From NCBI RefSeq assembly GCF_934371575.1, contig NZ_CAKRNY010000027.1:1-50264 (forward strand): a stretch of 50,264 nt of DNA, read 5' to 3'. Source of the stretch: an uncultured Blautia sp. (lineage in GTDB: Bacteria > Bacillota > Clostridia > Lachnospirales > Lachnospiraceae). How positions within the stretch are numbered: the first letter of the stretch is position 1; each line of letters begins with the position of its first letter. This document shows positions 33,059 through 41,876 of this stretch, piece by piece. Both the position numbers and the translations under genes were made by a program. The notes beneath the pieces were generated by a model, which searched no databases, was not told the origin of the DNA, and saw nothing but the letters and a program-made list of their open reading frames with translations.

Positions 33059-34756
33059 TTACTCTCCTATGAGCACTTCTTTCCCTTTAAATGCAAAGCC
33101 GTAATGATGAATCTCTTCTTTTTCAAAGCCGAGCTCTATAAGCTCCTCATCGTATTTTTTCTCCTCAATCTGCTGCAATGCCGCTTTTACAGTATCCTCC
33201 AGATTTTTTTCCTTTTTTTCATTATAGACCTTGAATTCCAAAACCACAGCAGGCAGCCTGCCTGTCTTTTCAGGGCGCGGAATCAGCATAATATCGTAGC
33301 GTCCAAAACCACTTTCCCGGTTGGAACGAATCATATAATTCTCCCGTTGTTCCACCATAAGCCCCAATACAAAGCCATGATAAAATCGCTCTGGTGCCAG
33401 CTCATCTGAATATTTTTTTCCGGTATCAAAGTAACTGAATGTAGAAAGAGCCACCTCATTCATATAATGATTCATAGCCTCCACATCTCCTTGCATCAAT
33501 GCCTTGACAAACCCATTATATTCTGACTGGCTTGCACTGAACCATCCTTTAAACATATTGGAAAACATCCCAATTGTTTCCAGATTGGTAATGGAAAGAT
33601 GATACCATGGATCTAATGTAATTCCACGATGTTCCACTTTTTTCACCTTAAGATACCCACTTGCCAAAAGCAGACTCCAGATTGCATTTTCATCTTTTTC
33701 AAGTTGTTCAAATACAATCTGCTCGTCAAAATTAACTGTAATTATTCCTTCATCCAGCAATGTTTCCATCCCTGTTTTTATCTCTGGCGATGCACTTTGA
33801 AGCATTTTATTTACAAGACCATTTGAACTGGTAGACGCCCAGTAAGGCCGCAGCTGACCTTCCTTTAAGAAATTTGTAATCGACCATGGATTGTAAATAT
33901 CCTTATGTTTTCCAAATGTAAAACCATCGTACCATGTCTTTACATTTTCCTTCTGGTCTCCCATTTTAAATATTTCCAGAGACTGAAAAACCTCTTTTTC
34001 CGTAAATCCAAAGCAATCTGAATAGCGTTCTGAAGTAGTAGTAATTACTGTCAGATTGTTCAGATCTGAGAATATAGATTCTTTGGAAACACGTGTAATG
34101 CCTGTCATAATTGCACGTTCCAGGTGCCTGTTTGTTTTGAATGTAGAATTAAAAAGCCCACGGATAAATGCAGTAAACTCATTCCAATATCCATGAATAT
34201 ATGCCTCCTGCATGGGTGTATCGTACTCATCCAGAAGGATCAAAACCTTCTTTCCATAATAAAGATGCAGATAACAGGAAAGCTCCTGCAGTGCACTTTG
34301 TGCTGTTACATTGTCCATATCCGGAGTCACATTTTGAAGCTGCGTTCTCTGCTGTTCCGTTAATTTTGGCGAATCAAACAGTTCTTTATATTGCTGAAAA
34401 GTGGTAGAAATAATTCGTTTAATCTTGCTGACTGCATCCTGATAATTTGTCTGTTTCACATCTGCAAAGCTTAGGAAAATTACTGGAAAGCAGCCTTGAA
34501 TTCTTTGATATTTTTCTTCTTTCCAGATAGATAAGCCCTTAAATAAATCTCCCCGATTGGTATATTTATTTGAAAAAAAGCAGTTAAGCATACTCATATT
34601 CAAGGTTTTTCCAAAACGTCTTGGTCTGGTAATTAAAGTAATTTCATCTCCCGCTTCCCACCATTCTTTTATAAAATCGGATTTATCTATAAAAAAATAA
34701 TTCTCATCTCTAAGTGACGCGAAATCCTGTTTTCCAATACTGATTACCTGCTTCAT
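33059..34756 (-). CDS. AAA-ATPase-like protein with PD-(D/E)XK nuclease-type C-terminus
   Basis: 565 residues. The N-terminal AAA-ATPase-like domain (about 1-230) has the family's P-loop variant RPRRFGKTLNMSML and Walker B VLILLDEYDTP. The C-terminal part (about 440-555) has GRYDIMLI followed by VVLEFKV, the D-x(n)-E-x-K pattern of PD-(D/E)XK nucleases. The family is plentiful in gut Bacteroidetes and Clostridia, often in many copies, and its role is not settled; defence or mobile-element links have been suggested. It stands alone here, with ATG behind a weak GGAG-like site. Confidence 0.85.
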   Translation of the reverse strand: MKQVISIGKQDFASLRDENYFFIDKSDFIKEWWEAGDEITLITRPRRFGKTLNMSMLNCFFSNKYTNRGDLFKGLSIWKEEKYQRIQGCFPVIFLSFADVKQTNYQDAVSKIKRIISTTFQQYKELFDSPKLTEQQRTQLQNVTPDMDNVTAQSALQELSCYLHLYYGKKVLILLDEYDTPMQEAYIHGYWNEFTAFIRGLFNSTFKTNRHLERAIMTGITRVSKESIFSDLNNLTVITTTSERYSDCFGFTEKEVFQSLEIFKMGDQKENVKTWYDGFTFGKHKDIYNPWSITNFLKEGQLRPYWASTSSNGLVNKMLQSASPEIKTGMETLLDEGIITVNFDEQIVFEQLEKDENAIWSLLLASGYLKVKKVEHRGITLDPWYHLSITNLETIGMFSNMFKGWFSASQSEYNGFVKALMQGDVEAMNHYMNEVALSTFSYFDTGKKYSDELAPERFYHGFVLGLMVEQRENYMIRSNRESGFGRYDIMLIPRPEKTGRLPAVVLEFKVYNEKKEKNLEDTVKAALQQIEEKKYDEELIELGFEKEEIHHYGFAFKGKEVLIGE

Positions 34757-34872
34757 ATCCGCTCACGCTCCCACTCTTTTCAAGCACTTCCAACTTTATA
34801 CGTCAAATAAAATGTGCCCCATTACATAAGTACTTTAATTATACCATCTCGCCATGCCAATATCTACTGCTT

Positions 34873-34920
34873 CCATAAAAAACAGATATTCCTCATAATG
34901 ATACTGAGAAATATCTGTTT
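34873..34920 (-). terminator. Terminator after MATE gene
   Basis: On the minus strand AACAGATATTTCTCA pairs (one G-U) with TGAGGAATATCTGTT and ends in TTTTTTATGG. It is 85 bp past the stop of the gene at 35005. The rest of the 34757-35004 gap shows no supported gene. Confidence 0.78.
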
Positions 34921-35004
34921 TTCAAGTCAATATAGTCTGAGTCATGCCGTCAGCAATATTCTCATATTTTTGCAATATAAAAATCTTCCGCCCCAATATT
35001 ACCT

Positions 35005-36354
35005 TTAAATTGCGGTCTGCGCACTTCCTTTCATCATCCTGTAATAACAGGGGATCAGAAGTGCACATGCACCGAACCATGCCAGTGGACTGGCAATACA
35101 GACAGCCGTATAACCAAGGATTCCTGCCATTCCAACAGTAGCAATGATTCGCATCACCAGCTCGATCATGCAGGCTGCGAAAGGAGCCCGGCCGTTTTGC
35201 ATGCTCTGGATGGAAGTGCGGTATACGGCAAGCAGACCAAGAATGAAATAAAATGGTGCCACAATTGTGAGATACATATCGGAATAATGATATATTTCCT
35301 GTGTAGGATCAGAAAGAAACATCCGCACGATCGGATGGCGAAGGATGAGAATTCCCACACACATGAACAGGTTAAAAGCTTCTGTCTGAATCAGGCAGGC
35401 GCGTACTCCCTGACGGATTCTATCCTTCTTTCCCGCCCCAAAATTCTGCGCCACATAATTGGAAATTGCAGTCATCATAGCATTATTTACAAGGACGGAA
35501 AGCTGGTCTGCTTTGGAAGCGGCAGTGTAACCGGCTACTGCTGCCGTTCCAAGAGAATTTACCACAGCCTGCATAGCCAGCTGTCCAATACACATAACCG
35601 ACATCTGGAAACCCATTGGAAAACCGGTTTTCAAATGAAGGGCTGCTGCATCTTTCAGATCATGAAAATCTTCTCTGTGAAGATGAAGAATCTGAAATTT
35701 TTTCATTCCTACAAGCAAAGAAAGTACAGCGGAAAGGAACTGGGAAAGTATGGTAGCCCAGGCTGCTCCTGCCACCCCCATATGCAGTGGAACAATAAAT
35801 AATATGTCCAGAAAAATGTTCAAAACAGAAGAAAATACCAGGAAATACAGTGGTGTTTTACTGTCTCCAAGAGCCCTCAGCATATTAGAAATCATGTTGT
35901 AAAAAACAGTTGCGCCGGTGCCCAGAAGCACTACAAACATATAGTCATAGGCTTCTCCTGAAATGTCCTCAGGAATCTGCATCCAGCTAAGTATCTGATG
36001 CGCAAGCAGACAACAGACAAGGGTAAGAACCACCGTAAAGGCAATGCTCAAAAGAGTAGAAACAGCAATGCTTTTTCGCATTCCCTTTTCATCCTTTGCA
36101 CCACAACGCTGCCCCAGGCAGATACCAAATCCACCGGTAAATCCATTGATAAAACAGAACACAAAGTAGATAATAATGCTGGTAGAACCAACTGCTGCAA
36201 GGGAATCTGCTCCCAGCGTTTTTCCCACGATCACCGAATCTGCCAGAGTATAAAAAAGCTGAAACAGGTTTCCCAGAATTACAGGAATAGCAAATTTCAG
36301 CAAAGACCAGAACGGACTTCCTGTGGTCAGATCCATTTCTTTTGAACGAGACAT
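35005..36354 (-). CDS. MATE-family efflux transporter
   Basis: 449 residues, about 12 membrane helices in two repeats (PVILGNLFQLFYTLADSVIVGKTLG; second half with AISNYVAQNFGAGKKDRI). It belongs to the DinF/NorM-like group. It is divergent from an AraC regulator gene 71 bp away, so the pair probably forms a regulator-pump unit. The third MATE protein within 11 kb. Confidence 0.89.
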   Translation of the reverse strand: MSRSKEMDLTTGSPFWSLLKFAIPVILGNLFQLFYTLADSVIVGKTLGADSLAAVGSTSIIIYFVFCFINGFTGGFGICLGQRCGAKDEKGMRKSIAVSTLLSIAFTVVLTLVCCLLAHQILSWMQIPEDISGEAYDYMFVVLLGTGATVFYNMISNMLRALGDSKTPLYFLVFSSVLNIFLDILFIVPLHMGVAGAAWATILSQFLSAVLSLLVGMKKFQILHLHREDFHDLKDAAALHLKTGFPMGFQMSVMCIGQLAMQAVVNSLGTAAVAGYTAASKADQLSVLVNNAMMTAISNYVAQNFGAGKKDRIRQGVRACLIQTEAFNLFMCVGILILRHPIVRMFLSDPTQEIYHYSDMYLTIVAPFYFILGLLAVYRTSIQSMQNGRAPFAACMIELVMRIIATVGMAGILGYTAVCIASPLAWFGACALLIPCYYRMMKGSAQTAI

Positions 36355-36425
36355 CTAAACCTCCCTCTTGCGCTGCACATGTGCTGGCGCTATAATAAAA
36401 ATATAAACCACTTGGAGAATTGTAT

Positions 36426-37328
36426 ATGTCAATGCGAAAAATTCTGGTAGACGATACCAATAGAGAACTTTGCCCTCATGGAACCGAAAGCTTTCCAATG
36501 ACAGTGAGTCATGATGATCTCTGGGATTTTGAAGGAAAAAGTGTTCCCATTCACTGGCATAATGATCTGGAGATCAGCCTTCCCAGAAAAGGAGAAGCAA
36601 TCTATCAGATTTATCAAAAAAGCTATCATCTGAATCCAGGAGAAGGTCTTCTCATAAATCGAAATGTGCCTCACAGCTGCCATTCACCGGGCAATCAACC
36701 TGCCAGATACAGCACCATTCTGGTCCGCCCGGACTTTATGTACGGAGACTTTGGAAGTGATGTGGAGAAAAACTGTTTCAGACCTTTTCTCCAAAACGCA
36801 GCAATTCCATGTGTTCTTTTGTCTCCTGACACGCCTTCGCACCAACAGATCCTGGAAAAGCTTAATCTGATCGAACAGCTTTTTGATCACAAGCCTTACT
36901 GTTATGAATTGAAAATCAAAGGACTTCTATGCCAGGTTTTCAGCGATATTCTCTTTGAGAGTCAGAAATATCTCTCCCATTACTCACCTTCCAATCAGCT
37001 GGAGCTTGAACGTCTGGAGCAAATGCTGAATTATCTGAATACGCATTTTGATTCTGTAATATCCTTACAGCAGCTTGCAGATCATGTGCATCTGTCCAGA
37101 GAGGTATGCTGCCGTCTTTTCAAAAAAATGACAGGCAAAACCATCACTTCCTATCTGGAAGAATACCGGGCAAAAAAGAGCTTCTCCCTGGTACAAAGCG
37201 GACAATATTCCATGACTCAGATTGCTGCCATGGCAGGCTTCAGCAATGCCAGCCGTTTTGCCAGCGGATTCCGCAAATATTTCGGCTGCAATCCAGGTGA
37301 ATACAATTCTCTGAAAAGCCAGGAATAG
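36426..37328 (+). CDS. AraC-family regulator with cupin sensor domain
   Basis: 300 residues from the ATG at 36426, 8 nt after GGAG; a TTG two codons earlier is less likely. The cupin region has HWHNDLEISLPRKGEA and PGEGLLINRNVPHSCHS. The C-terminal double HTH has HLSREVCCRLFKKMTGKTITSYLEEY and FSNASRFASGFRKYFGCNPGEY. It is divergent from the MATE gene and likely controls it. It is about the same length as the AraC protein encoded at 32097-33002 and of the same build. Confidence 0.9.
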   Translation: MSMRKILVDDTNRELCPHGTESFPMTVSHDDLWDFEGKSVPIHWHNDLEISLPRKGEAIYQIYQKSYHLNPGEGLLINRNVPHSCHSPGNQPARYSTILVRPDFMYGDFGSDVEKNCFRPFLQNAAIPCVLLSPDTPSHQQILEKLNLIEQLFDHKPYCYELKIKGLLCQVFSDILFESQKYLSHYSPSNQLELERLEQMLNYLNTHFDSVISLQQLADHVHLSREVCCRLFKKMTGKTITSYLEEYRAKKSFSLVQSGQYSMTQIAAMAGFSNASRFASGFRKYFGCNPGEYNSLKSQE

Positions 37329-37436
37329 TGCTAACTCAGTTTAACCTGTGTTGACACTTTCTTTTCAATGCACGCCTATTATATACCTGCCTGTTAAGAA
37401 AAGACGATTCTAACATTGTCATTTCTGATACAGTTA

Positions 37437-37465
37437 TTGACATTTTTTTGTAAAAGAAGTATTAC
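37437..37465 (+). promoter_or_regulatory. Orphan promoter
   Basis: TTGACA (37437-37442), 17-bp spacer, TATTAC (37460-37465) on the plus strand. No ORF follows; a strong terminator begins 23 bp downstream. Confidence 0.5.
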
Positions 37466-37471
37466 AAAGTA

Positions 37472-37537
37472 ATTTCCTGTTCACGCAAAGAAGCCCTCGA
37501 ACGCCAGTAACATTCGAGGACTTCTTCTTTTATTTTT
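37472..37537 (+). ncRNA. Candidate small RNA of about 65 nt
   Basis: The unit starts just after the promoter at 37437-37465 and ends in the terminator stem AAGAAG-C-CCTCGAA / TTCGAGG-A-CTTCTT (37488-37526), followed by CTTTTATTTTT. There is no ORF. It could instead simply be the terminator of the AraC gene, which ends 160 bp upstream. Confidence 0.35.
37488..37535 (+). terminator. Strong terminator
   Basis: A stem of about 13 bp with one mismatch, then a T-rich tract on the plus strand. The reverse complement also lies downstream of the minus-strand dipeptidase gene. Confidence 0.82.
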
Positions 37538-37563
37538 GTATTCAAAACTTGTTTAATTTTGGG

Positions 37564-37607
37564 CAAGCAGATTTTCCAGGTCCGTTTCGCTACTTGATTC
37601 GGTTAAA
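37564..37607. repeat. Copy 1 of a dispersed 3'-end repeat
   Basis: The 30-bp core at 37564-37593 matches 47527-47556 at 26 of 30 positions, and both copies also contain TTCGGTTAAA nearby. The stop codon of the dipeptidase gene lies in the TTCGGTTAAA part. Confidence 0.7.
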
Positions 37608-38961
37608 TTGCTAACAAATTCTTAATTGCTTCCATATACACTTCCACAGCCTCTTCCATCTCAGAAACCAGAATGAATTCATCTGCTCCGTGAATACGGT
37701 AATCCACACCCAGTTTTTCCGGACCAAATGCAATGATATTTTTCAGAGATTTGGCATAGGTACCACCGCCAATTACCATTGGTTTGTTCTCCGTGTCGCC
37801 TGTCACATCCACATAAGCCTTGTACAGGGCATTTACCAGCGGAGATTCTCTTGGGAAGAACAACGGATTACCGATTTCCCCCACCTCAATACGGCCATTT
37901 TCATCTTCCAGATTACCTTCTATACGATTCAGAATATCATCCTTTTTGAAGGTTACAGGTACACGGATGTCGATGGTACAGGAAATCACACCATTCTCTG
38001 TTTTTACGATTCCATTGCAGAAGGTCAGCTCACCAAACTCATCGGAAATTTTAAGGCCAACACCGGAACCATCACAGGCTGTTCCAATGTGCTGATTATA
38101 AAATTTAACAAAATCGTCTTCGAAGCCTGCTTTTGCAAGACATTCCATGGTAACACCTGCGGCATTGATGCCAAGGGTTGGAGTGCTGGCATGAGCCGGT
38201 ACACCTTTTGCATAAATGGTGATCTGATTTTCGGCTTCTGTAACTTTATATTCCTGAAGTTTTGTTTCGGAAAGCATCTGTTCCAGTTTCTCCTTAAGAC
38301 CAGTCTCTGCCGGAATCACAGTGGTACAGTTATCGCATACTGCATTAGAAACAAAACCACCATTCATGGAGATAATTCTGGTATTTTTGGAATATGCCAT
38401 CATGGACATATAGCCTTTTTCACCATGAATACATGGGAAATTTGCATCAGGTGTAAATCCACAGGATAACTCTTCCTCGACCTCATTATAATGCGCCATA
38501 CATTTGGAACCGGTCTCCTCATTGCATCCCATGATCAGACGGACTCTTTTATTCAGCTTCACCCCGGAATCCTTAAGAAGCTTCATAGCATAGAGTGCTT
38601 CAATTACAGGACCCTTATCATCTGTAGTTCCACGTCCGTACACATGGTCGCCATCTCGTGTCAGCTTAAATGGATCGTAGGTCCAGTCACCGCCTACAGG
38701 TACAATATCAAGATGGCCTGCAATACCCACGATTTCCTCGCCTTCTCCCATTTCGACGTAACCACAGTAGTTATCAAGATTTACGGTTTTAAAACCAAGC
38801 TCTCTGGCAATTTCAAGCCCGATCCCAAGTGCTTCTGCCGGTCCTTCTCCGAAAGGTTTCCCCTCTGACGGGGTGCCAAGCTGGGAATCAACGGCAACCA
38901 GCTTTCCAAGATTTTCAAGCATTTCCTCAGATAATGCATGGATCTGTTCTCTTGTATTCAT
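37603..38961 (-). CDS. M20-family dipeptidase (PepV/Sapep-like)
   Basis: 452 residues from the ATG at 38961; a GGAGG lies 13 nt upstream, a long gap, but no nearer start fits. Metal-binding motifs are GHLDIVPVGGDW, GRGTTDDKGP with bridging Asp, the catalytic NEETGS and a final His in IHGADEFI. An inserted dimerisation or lid domain covers about 180-340. PepV-type enzymes split N-terminal dipeptides in the cytoplasm using two metal ions. It lies 83 bp after the siroheme reductase gene and is probably co-transcribed with it. Confidence 0.9.
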   Translation of the reverse strand: MNTREQIHALSEEMLENLGKLVAVDSQLGTPSEGKPFGEGPAEALGIGLEIARELGFKTVNLDNYCGYVEMGEGEEIVGIAGHLDIVPVGGDWTYDPFKLTRDGDHVYGRGTTDDKGPVIEALYAMKLLKDSGVKLNKRVRLIMGCNEETGSKCMAHYNEVEEELSCGFTPDANFPCIHGEKGYMSMMAYSKNTRIISMNGGFVSNAVCDNCTTVIPAETGLKEKLEQMLSETKLQEYKVTEAENQITIYAKGVPAHASTPTLGINAAGVTMECLAKAGFEDDFVKFYNQHIGTACDGSGVGLKISDEFGELTFCNGIVKTENGVISCTIDIRVPVTFKKDDILNRIEGNLEDENGRIEVGEIGNPLFFPRESPLVNALYKAYVDVTGDTENKPMVIGGGTYAKSLKNIIAFGPEKLGVDYRIHGADEFILVSEMEEAVEVYMEAIKNLLAI

Positions 38962-39044
38962 AGGTGTTATATTTCCTCCAAATTCTATTTTATCTTTGCA
39001 GAGCATTTCCACAACTTGTAATGACTCTCCCGGGTAACGTCTTT

Positions 39045-39935
39045 TCACAGCTGCTCCAACAGCTGCTTCTCCACATTTTCAAAACCGATTCTCTCGATAG
39101 TCTCCGCAAAACGTTCTCCCTTTATTCCATTGTCACGGAAGAAAAGAATGGCTTTCTCGATCACATCCAGGGCTTCTTCTTTGGATGTGAATATTTTGCC
39201 AAGCTCTTTTCCCATTGACACTTTCTTACCCCAACGGCCACCTATGTATATCTTATAGCCGTAAGCGCCATCCTCAATGGTGTGGAACGGACATTTTCCA
39301 ACACAGCGGCCGCAGTGCTTGCAGGCTTCTTTATCAATCTGGATCTTTCCATCCACGACCTTTGCCACTTTATTGGGGCAAGCCGCTTCAATGGCGCATT
39401 TTTTGCAGCCTTTACAGACTTCTGTGTTCACTTCCGGAATTCTCTGACCGATAATGCCTACATCATTCAAATTTGGCTTCACACAATTGTTTGGACATCC
39501 GCCTACTGCAATCTTAAATTTATGTGGCAATGCCACATCTCCGTAGCCCTCATAAAAGCGCTTGTAGATTTCAGCAGAGATTGCGTAAGAATCCAGAAGT
39601 CCATACTGACAGGTGGTTCCTTTGCAGGACACTACAGGACGAACCTTTGCCCCTGTTCCACCTGTTACCAGGCCTTCCTTCGCTATAAATTTCTGAAATT
39701 CTTCAATCTTATCGTAGGGAATTCCCGGGATTTCCACAGAAAGTCTGGTGGTATACAGAATCTCACCGCAGCCAAATTTTTCTGCAGCGTCTGCCATACA
39801 GCGATGCTGTGCTGCAGTTACTTTTCCATTTGTTGTAAGAACTCTTGCTGAAAACAGATCGGTTCCTCTGTTATTCAGAAAGCCCATTCCTTTTACTCTT
39901 TTTTCATCTTCCGGACTGATTGTTAATGCTGACAT
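39045..39935 (-). CDS. Small siroheme/4Fe-4S reductase (sulfite/nitrite reductase-like)
   Basis: 296 residues. The N-terminal ferredoxin-like half-domain (about 10-90) is followed by the siroheme/4Fe-4S site, seen as SCKGTTC and GGCPNNC, then two 4Fe-4S ferredoxin motifs (CKGCKKCAIEAACP and CKHCGRCVGKCP) and a C-terminal continuation (YIGGRWGKK). The layout matches AsrC-type or small dissimilatory-type sulfite reductases. The first cysteine pair is C-x4-C, whereas AsrC has C-x5-C. No AsrA/AsrB partners are adjacent, so the electron donor and substrate are open. The ATG follows GAGG with an 8-nt gap. Confidence 0.85.
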   Translation of the reverse strand: MSALTISPEDEKRVKGMGFLNNRGTDLFSARVLTTNGKVTAAQHRCMADAAEKFGCGEILYTTRLSVEIPGIPYDKIEEFQKFIAKEGLVTGGTGAKVRPVVSCKGTTCQYGLLDSYAISAEIYKRFYEGYGDVALPHKFKIAVGGCPNNCVKPNLNDVGIIGQRIPEVNTEVCKGCKKCAIEAACPNKVAKVVDGKIQIDKEACKHCGRCVGKCPFHTIEDGAYGYKIYIGGRWGKKVSMGKELGKIFTSKEEALDVIEKAILFFRDNGIKGERFAETIERIGFENVEKQLLEQL

Positions 39936-40014
39936 TTTTGATACCTCATTTCCTGTTGCTATTCACTGATAATATTTTCACCTGTGAATTCTATTATAGC
40001 ACCTGAATTGGTAT

Positions 40015-40043
40015 TTGAAAAACGTTTTTCTCTGTGGTATTCT
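40015..40043 (+). promoter_or_regulatory. Promoter of the 57-residue gene
   Basis: TTGAAA (40015-40020), 17-bp spacer, TATTCT (40038-40043) on the plus strand, 40 bp before the start codon. Confidence 0.6.
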
Positions 40044-40082
40044 ATAAGCATATAAATAATACAAACTGGAGGGATAATTCCT

Positions 40083-40256
40083 ATGTTAATTTGTGATTAT
40101 ATTGTAGAATCTATTGACGGCGACTACGCTCATCTGCGCAGGACAGATCTTCCCGAAGAAGAACTGAAGCTGGTAGCAAGAGCGCTTCTGCCTTTTGACA
40201 TTACAGAAGGATGCAGATTACATTATGAAATGATGCAGTATACCATAATTGACTGA
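40083..40256 (+). CDS. Small DUF3006-like protein, 57 residues
   Basis: ATG at 40083 follows GGAGGGATAATTCCT. The product starts MLICDYIVESIDGDYAHLRR and continues through LVARALLPFDITEG to YTIID. The IVxxIDGDxAxLR start and the later EG-x-L-x-YE turn resemble the small DUF3006 beta-barrel proteins, which often keep this length. No signal or membrane segment. Its own promoter precedes it and a terminator follows at 40302. Function unknown; the family match is by eye. Confidence 0.7.
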   Translation: MLICDYIVESIDGDYAHLRRTDLPEEELKLVARALLPFDITEGCRLHYEMMQYTIID

Positions 40257-40301
40257 TATATCCCAAAACAAAGCGGACAAGTCCCCTTCAAATTACATAA
40301 T

Positions 40302-40333
40302 AAAAGCCGCCGGCCTTTTAAGCTGGCGACTTT
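40302..40333. terminator. Bidirectional terminator
   Basis: AAAAGCCGCCGGC (40302-40314) with GCTGGCGACTTT (40322-40333), imperfect, T-rich on both sides. It serves the 57-residue gene (plus) and the second sensing operon (minus). Confidence 0.65.
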
Positions 40334-40338
40334 ACCTA

Positions 40339-41874
40339 TTAAATATCACTATTTTGCTTTTCTTTTTCTCTTTCCAGCATGCGATATTCTGAAGGCGTCA
40401 TGCCGCAGGATTTTCGAAAAATCTGAGTAAAATAGGAAGCATCATTATATCCTGTAAAGGTAGCTATATCCGTAATGTCAAAGTCTGTATTTTTCAAAAA
40501 TTCTATTGCCTTTTTCAGTCGCAGCTCTGTCAGATACTTAGAAAATGTCAATCCTGTTTTATTTTTAAATGTTCTGCTGAGGTGTCCCACACTTACGAAA
40601 TATTTATGCTCCGCAAGCTCATTTAATGTAATATCATCCGCATAATGATTTTCAAGATATCCTAAAATATTTTCTATCAGAAGTTCATTTTCATTTTCCT
40701 CGCTTTTCTCACAGACTTCTTTCAAAATCATAAGCAAATGCTCTTTCAGCTCATCCGCGGTGTGGAATTGATACAGATCGATTTTAAAGTCAAACAGGAA
40801 ATATCCCCCTTCTCCAGAGGGCACCTGACATCCGTTGTAATAGTTTTTTCTGAGAACAGAAAAAAGCTGTATGACCGCATTATAAAGGCTGTAAATGTTT
40901 GCATGCTCTCTTATACATTTGGCAAATAATTTGTCTATAATTTTTTCCGCCTCATGAATGCGCCCGAATTCTATGAACCTGCTGAATATTTCCAAAGTTT
41001 CTTTTTCCAGTAAATCCGTGATTTCCAGCTCTTCTTTCCAGAAAAACAGGTTTTCATTTATTAAAATACGGTTATTAATTGCGTAAATACACTCTCTGTA
41101 CGCCTTTTCAATTTCCACTCTTCCTTTGTGAATACCACTAATTCCAAACCAGGAATTATTGTCTATACTATTTTTTAACTGTAAAAAATCAGCTTCTCCA
41201 ATGCATGTTTTGAAATCCATTTTCTCATTGCAAAAAAATAGTAAGATGCATTCCCCTTTATTTTTAAAATACCAGCTTTGTATGTCGGCAGAATTTCTGT
41301 TATTTTGCAAATATTTATTTAGTTTCAGATATCCTGAATGTGAAACTTCTCCCTTCACCATAAAGAACCAGGAATGAGCATCCCAAAGATCCGCTGGCAT
41401 CAGATCGTCAAATAATTTTTTATTCTGTATCAATTGTGCAAAATCCAGATTCTCAACAGCACCCTTTAATTTATTTATATTTTCCAGATTCTCAGACTGT
41501 GCTTTTTCGGCAAGAATATCCTTTATACATTTAAGCAATTCTGATTCATTGATTGGTTTTGTCAAATAATCCTTTACATGATAGCGCAACGCATTTCTTG
41601 CATATTGAAAATCTTCATATCCGGTTTCTATCACTACTGAGCATTTTGGCGCATGTTCCTGCACATATTTTGCCAGTTCCAGACCATCCATATTAGGCAT
41701 CTTGATATCCGTAATGATAATATCTGCTTCATTCTCCTGAAGAAATTTTATCACTTCTTCTCCATCTTCAAAATCTCCATTCACCGAAATCGGCAGTTCT
41801 GATTTTTCAAGCATCATAACAAGCGCTTTTCTCGCATAATATTCGTCATCTGCAACTAAAATTTTAAAATTCAT
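40339..41874 (-). CDS. Response regulator, YesN-type (REC + AraC HTH)
   Basis: 511 residues from the ATG at 41874, 7 nt after GAGG; an ATG two codons earlier overlaps the kinase stop (ATGA) and is also possible. The receiver domain has DDE near residue 10, the phospho-Asp in IIITDIKMPNMDG and the Lys in YLTKPINE. The C-terminal AraC HTH pair includes VGHLSRTFKNKTGLTFSKYL and ASYFTQIFRKSCGMTPSEYR. Coupled to the kinase gene. The nearest candidate target is the divergent esterase promoter region. Confidence 0.92.
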   Translation of the reverse strand: MNFKILVADDEYYARKALVMMLEKSELPISVNGDFEDGEEVIKFLQENEADIIITDIKMPNMDGLELAKYVQEHAPKCSVVIETGYEDFQYARNALRYHVKDYLTKPINESELLKCIKDILAEKAQSENLENINKLKGAVENLDFAQLIQNKKLFDDLMPADLWDAHSWFFMVKGEVSHSGYLKLNKYLQNNRNSADIQSWYFKNKGECILLFFCNEKMDFKTCIGEADFLQLKNSIDNNSWFGISGIHKGRVEIEKAYRECIYAINNRILINENLFFWKEELEITDLLEKETLEIFSRFIEFGRIHEAEKIIDKLFAKCIREHANIYSLYNAVIQLFSVLRKNYYNGCQVPSGEGGYFLFDFKIDLYQFHTADELKEHLLMILKEVCEKSEENENELLIENILGYLENHYADDITLNELAEHKYFVSVGHLSRTFKNKTGLTFSKYLTELRLKKAIEFLKNTDFDITDIATFTGYNDASYFTQIFRKSCGMTPSEYRMLEREKEKQNSDI

Positions 41875-41876
41875 TT

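Noticed and set aside
34757..35004. Small plus-strand frame at 34814-35008
   Set aside because: No ribosome site or family resemblance, and it spans the terminator of the MATE gene.
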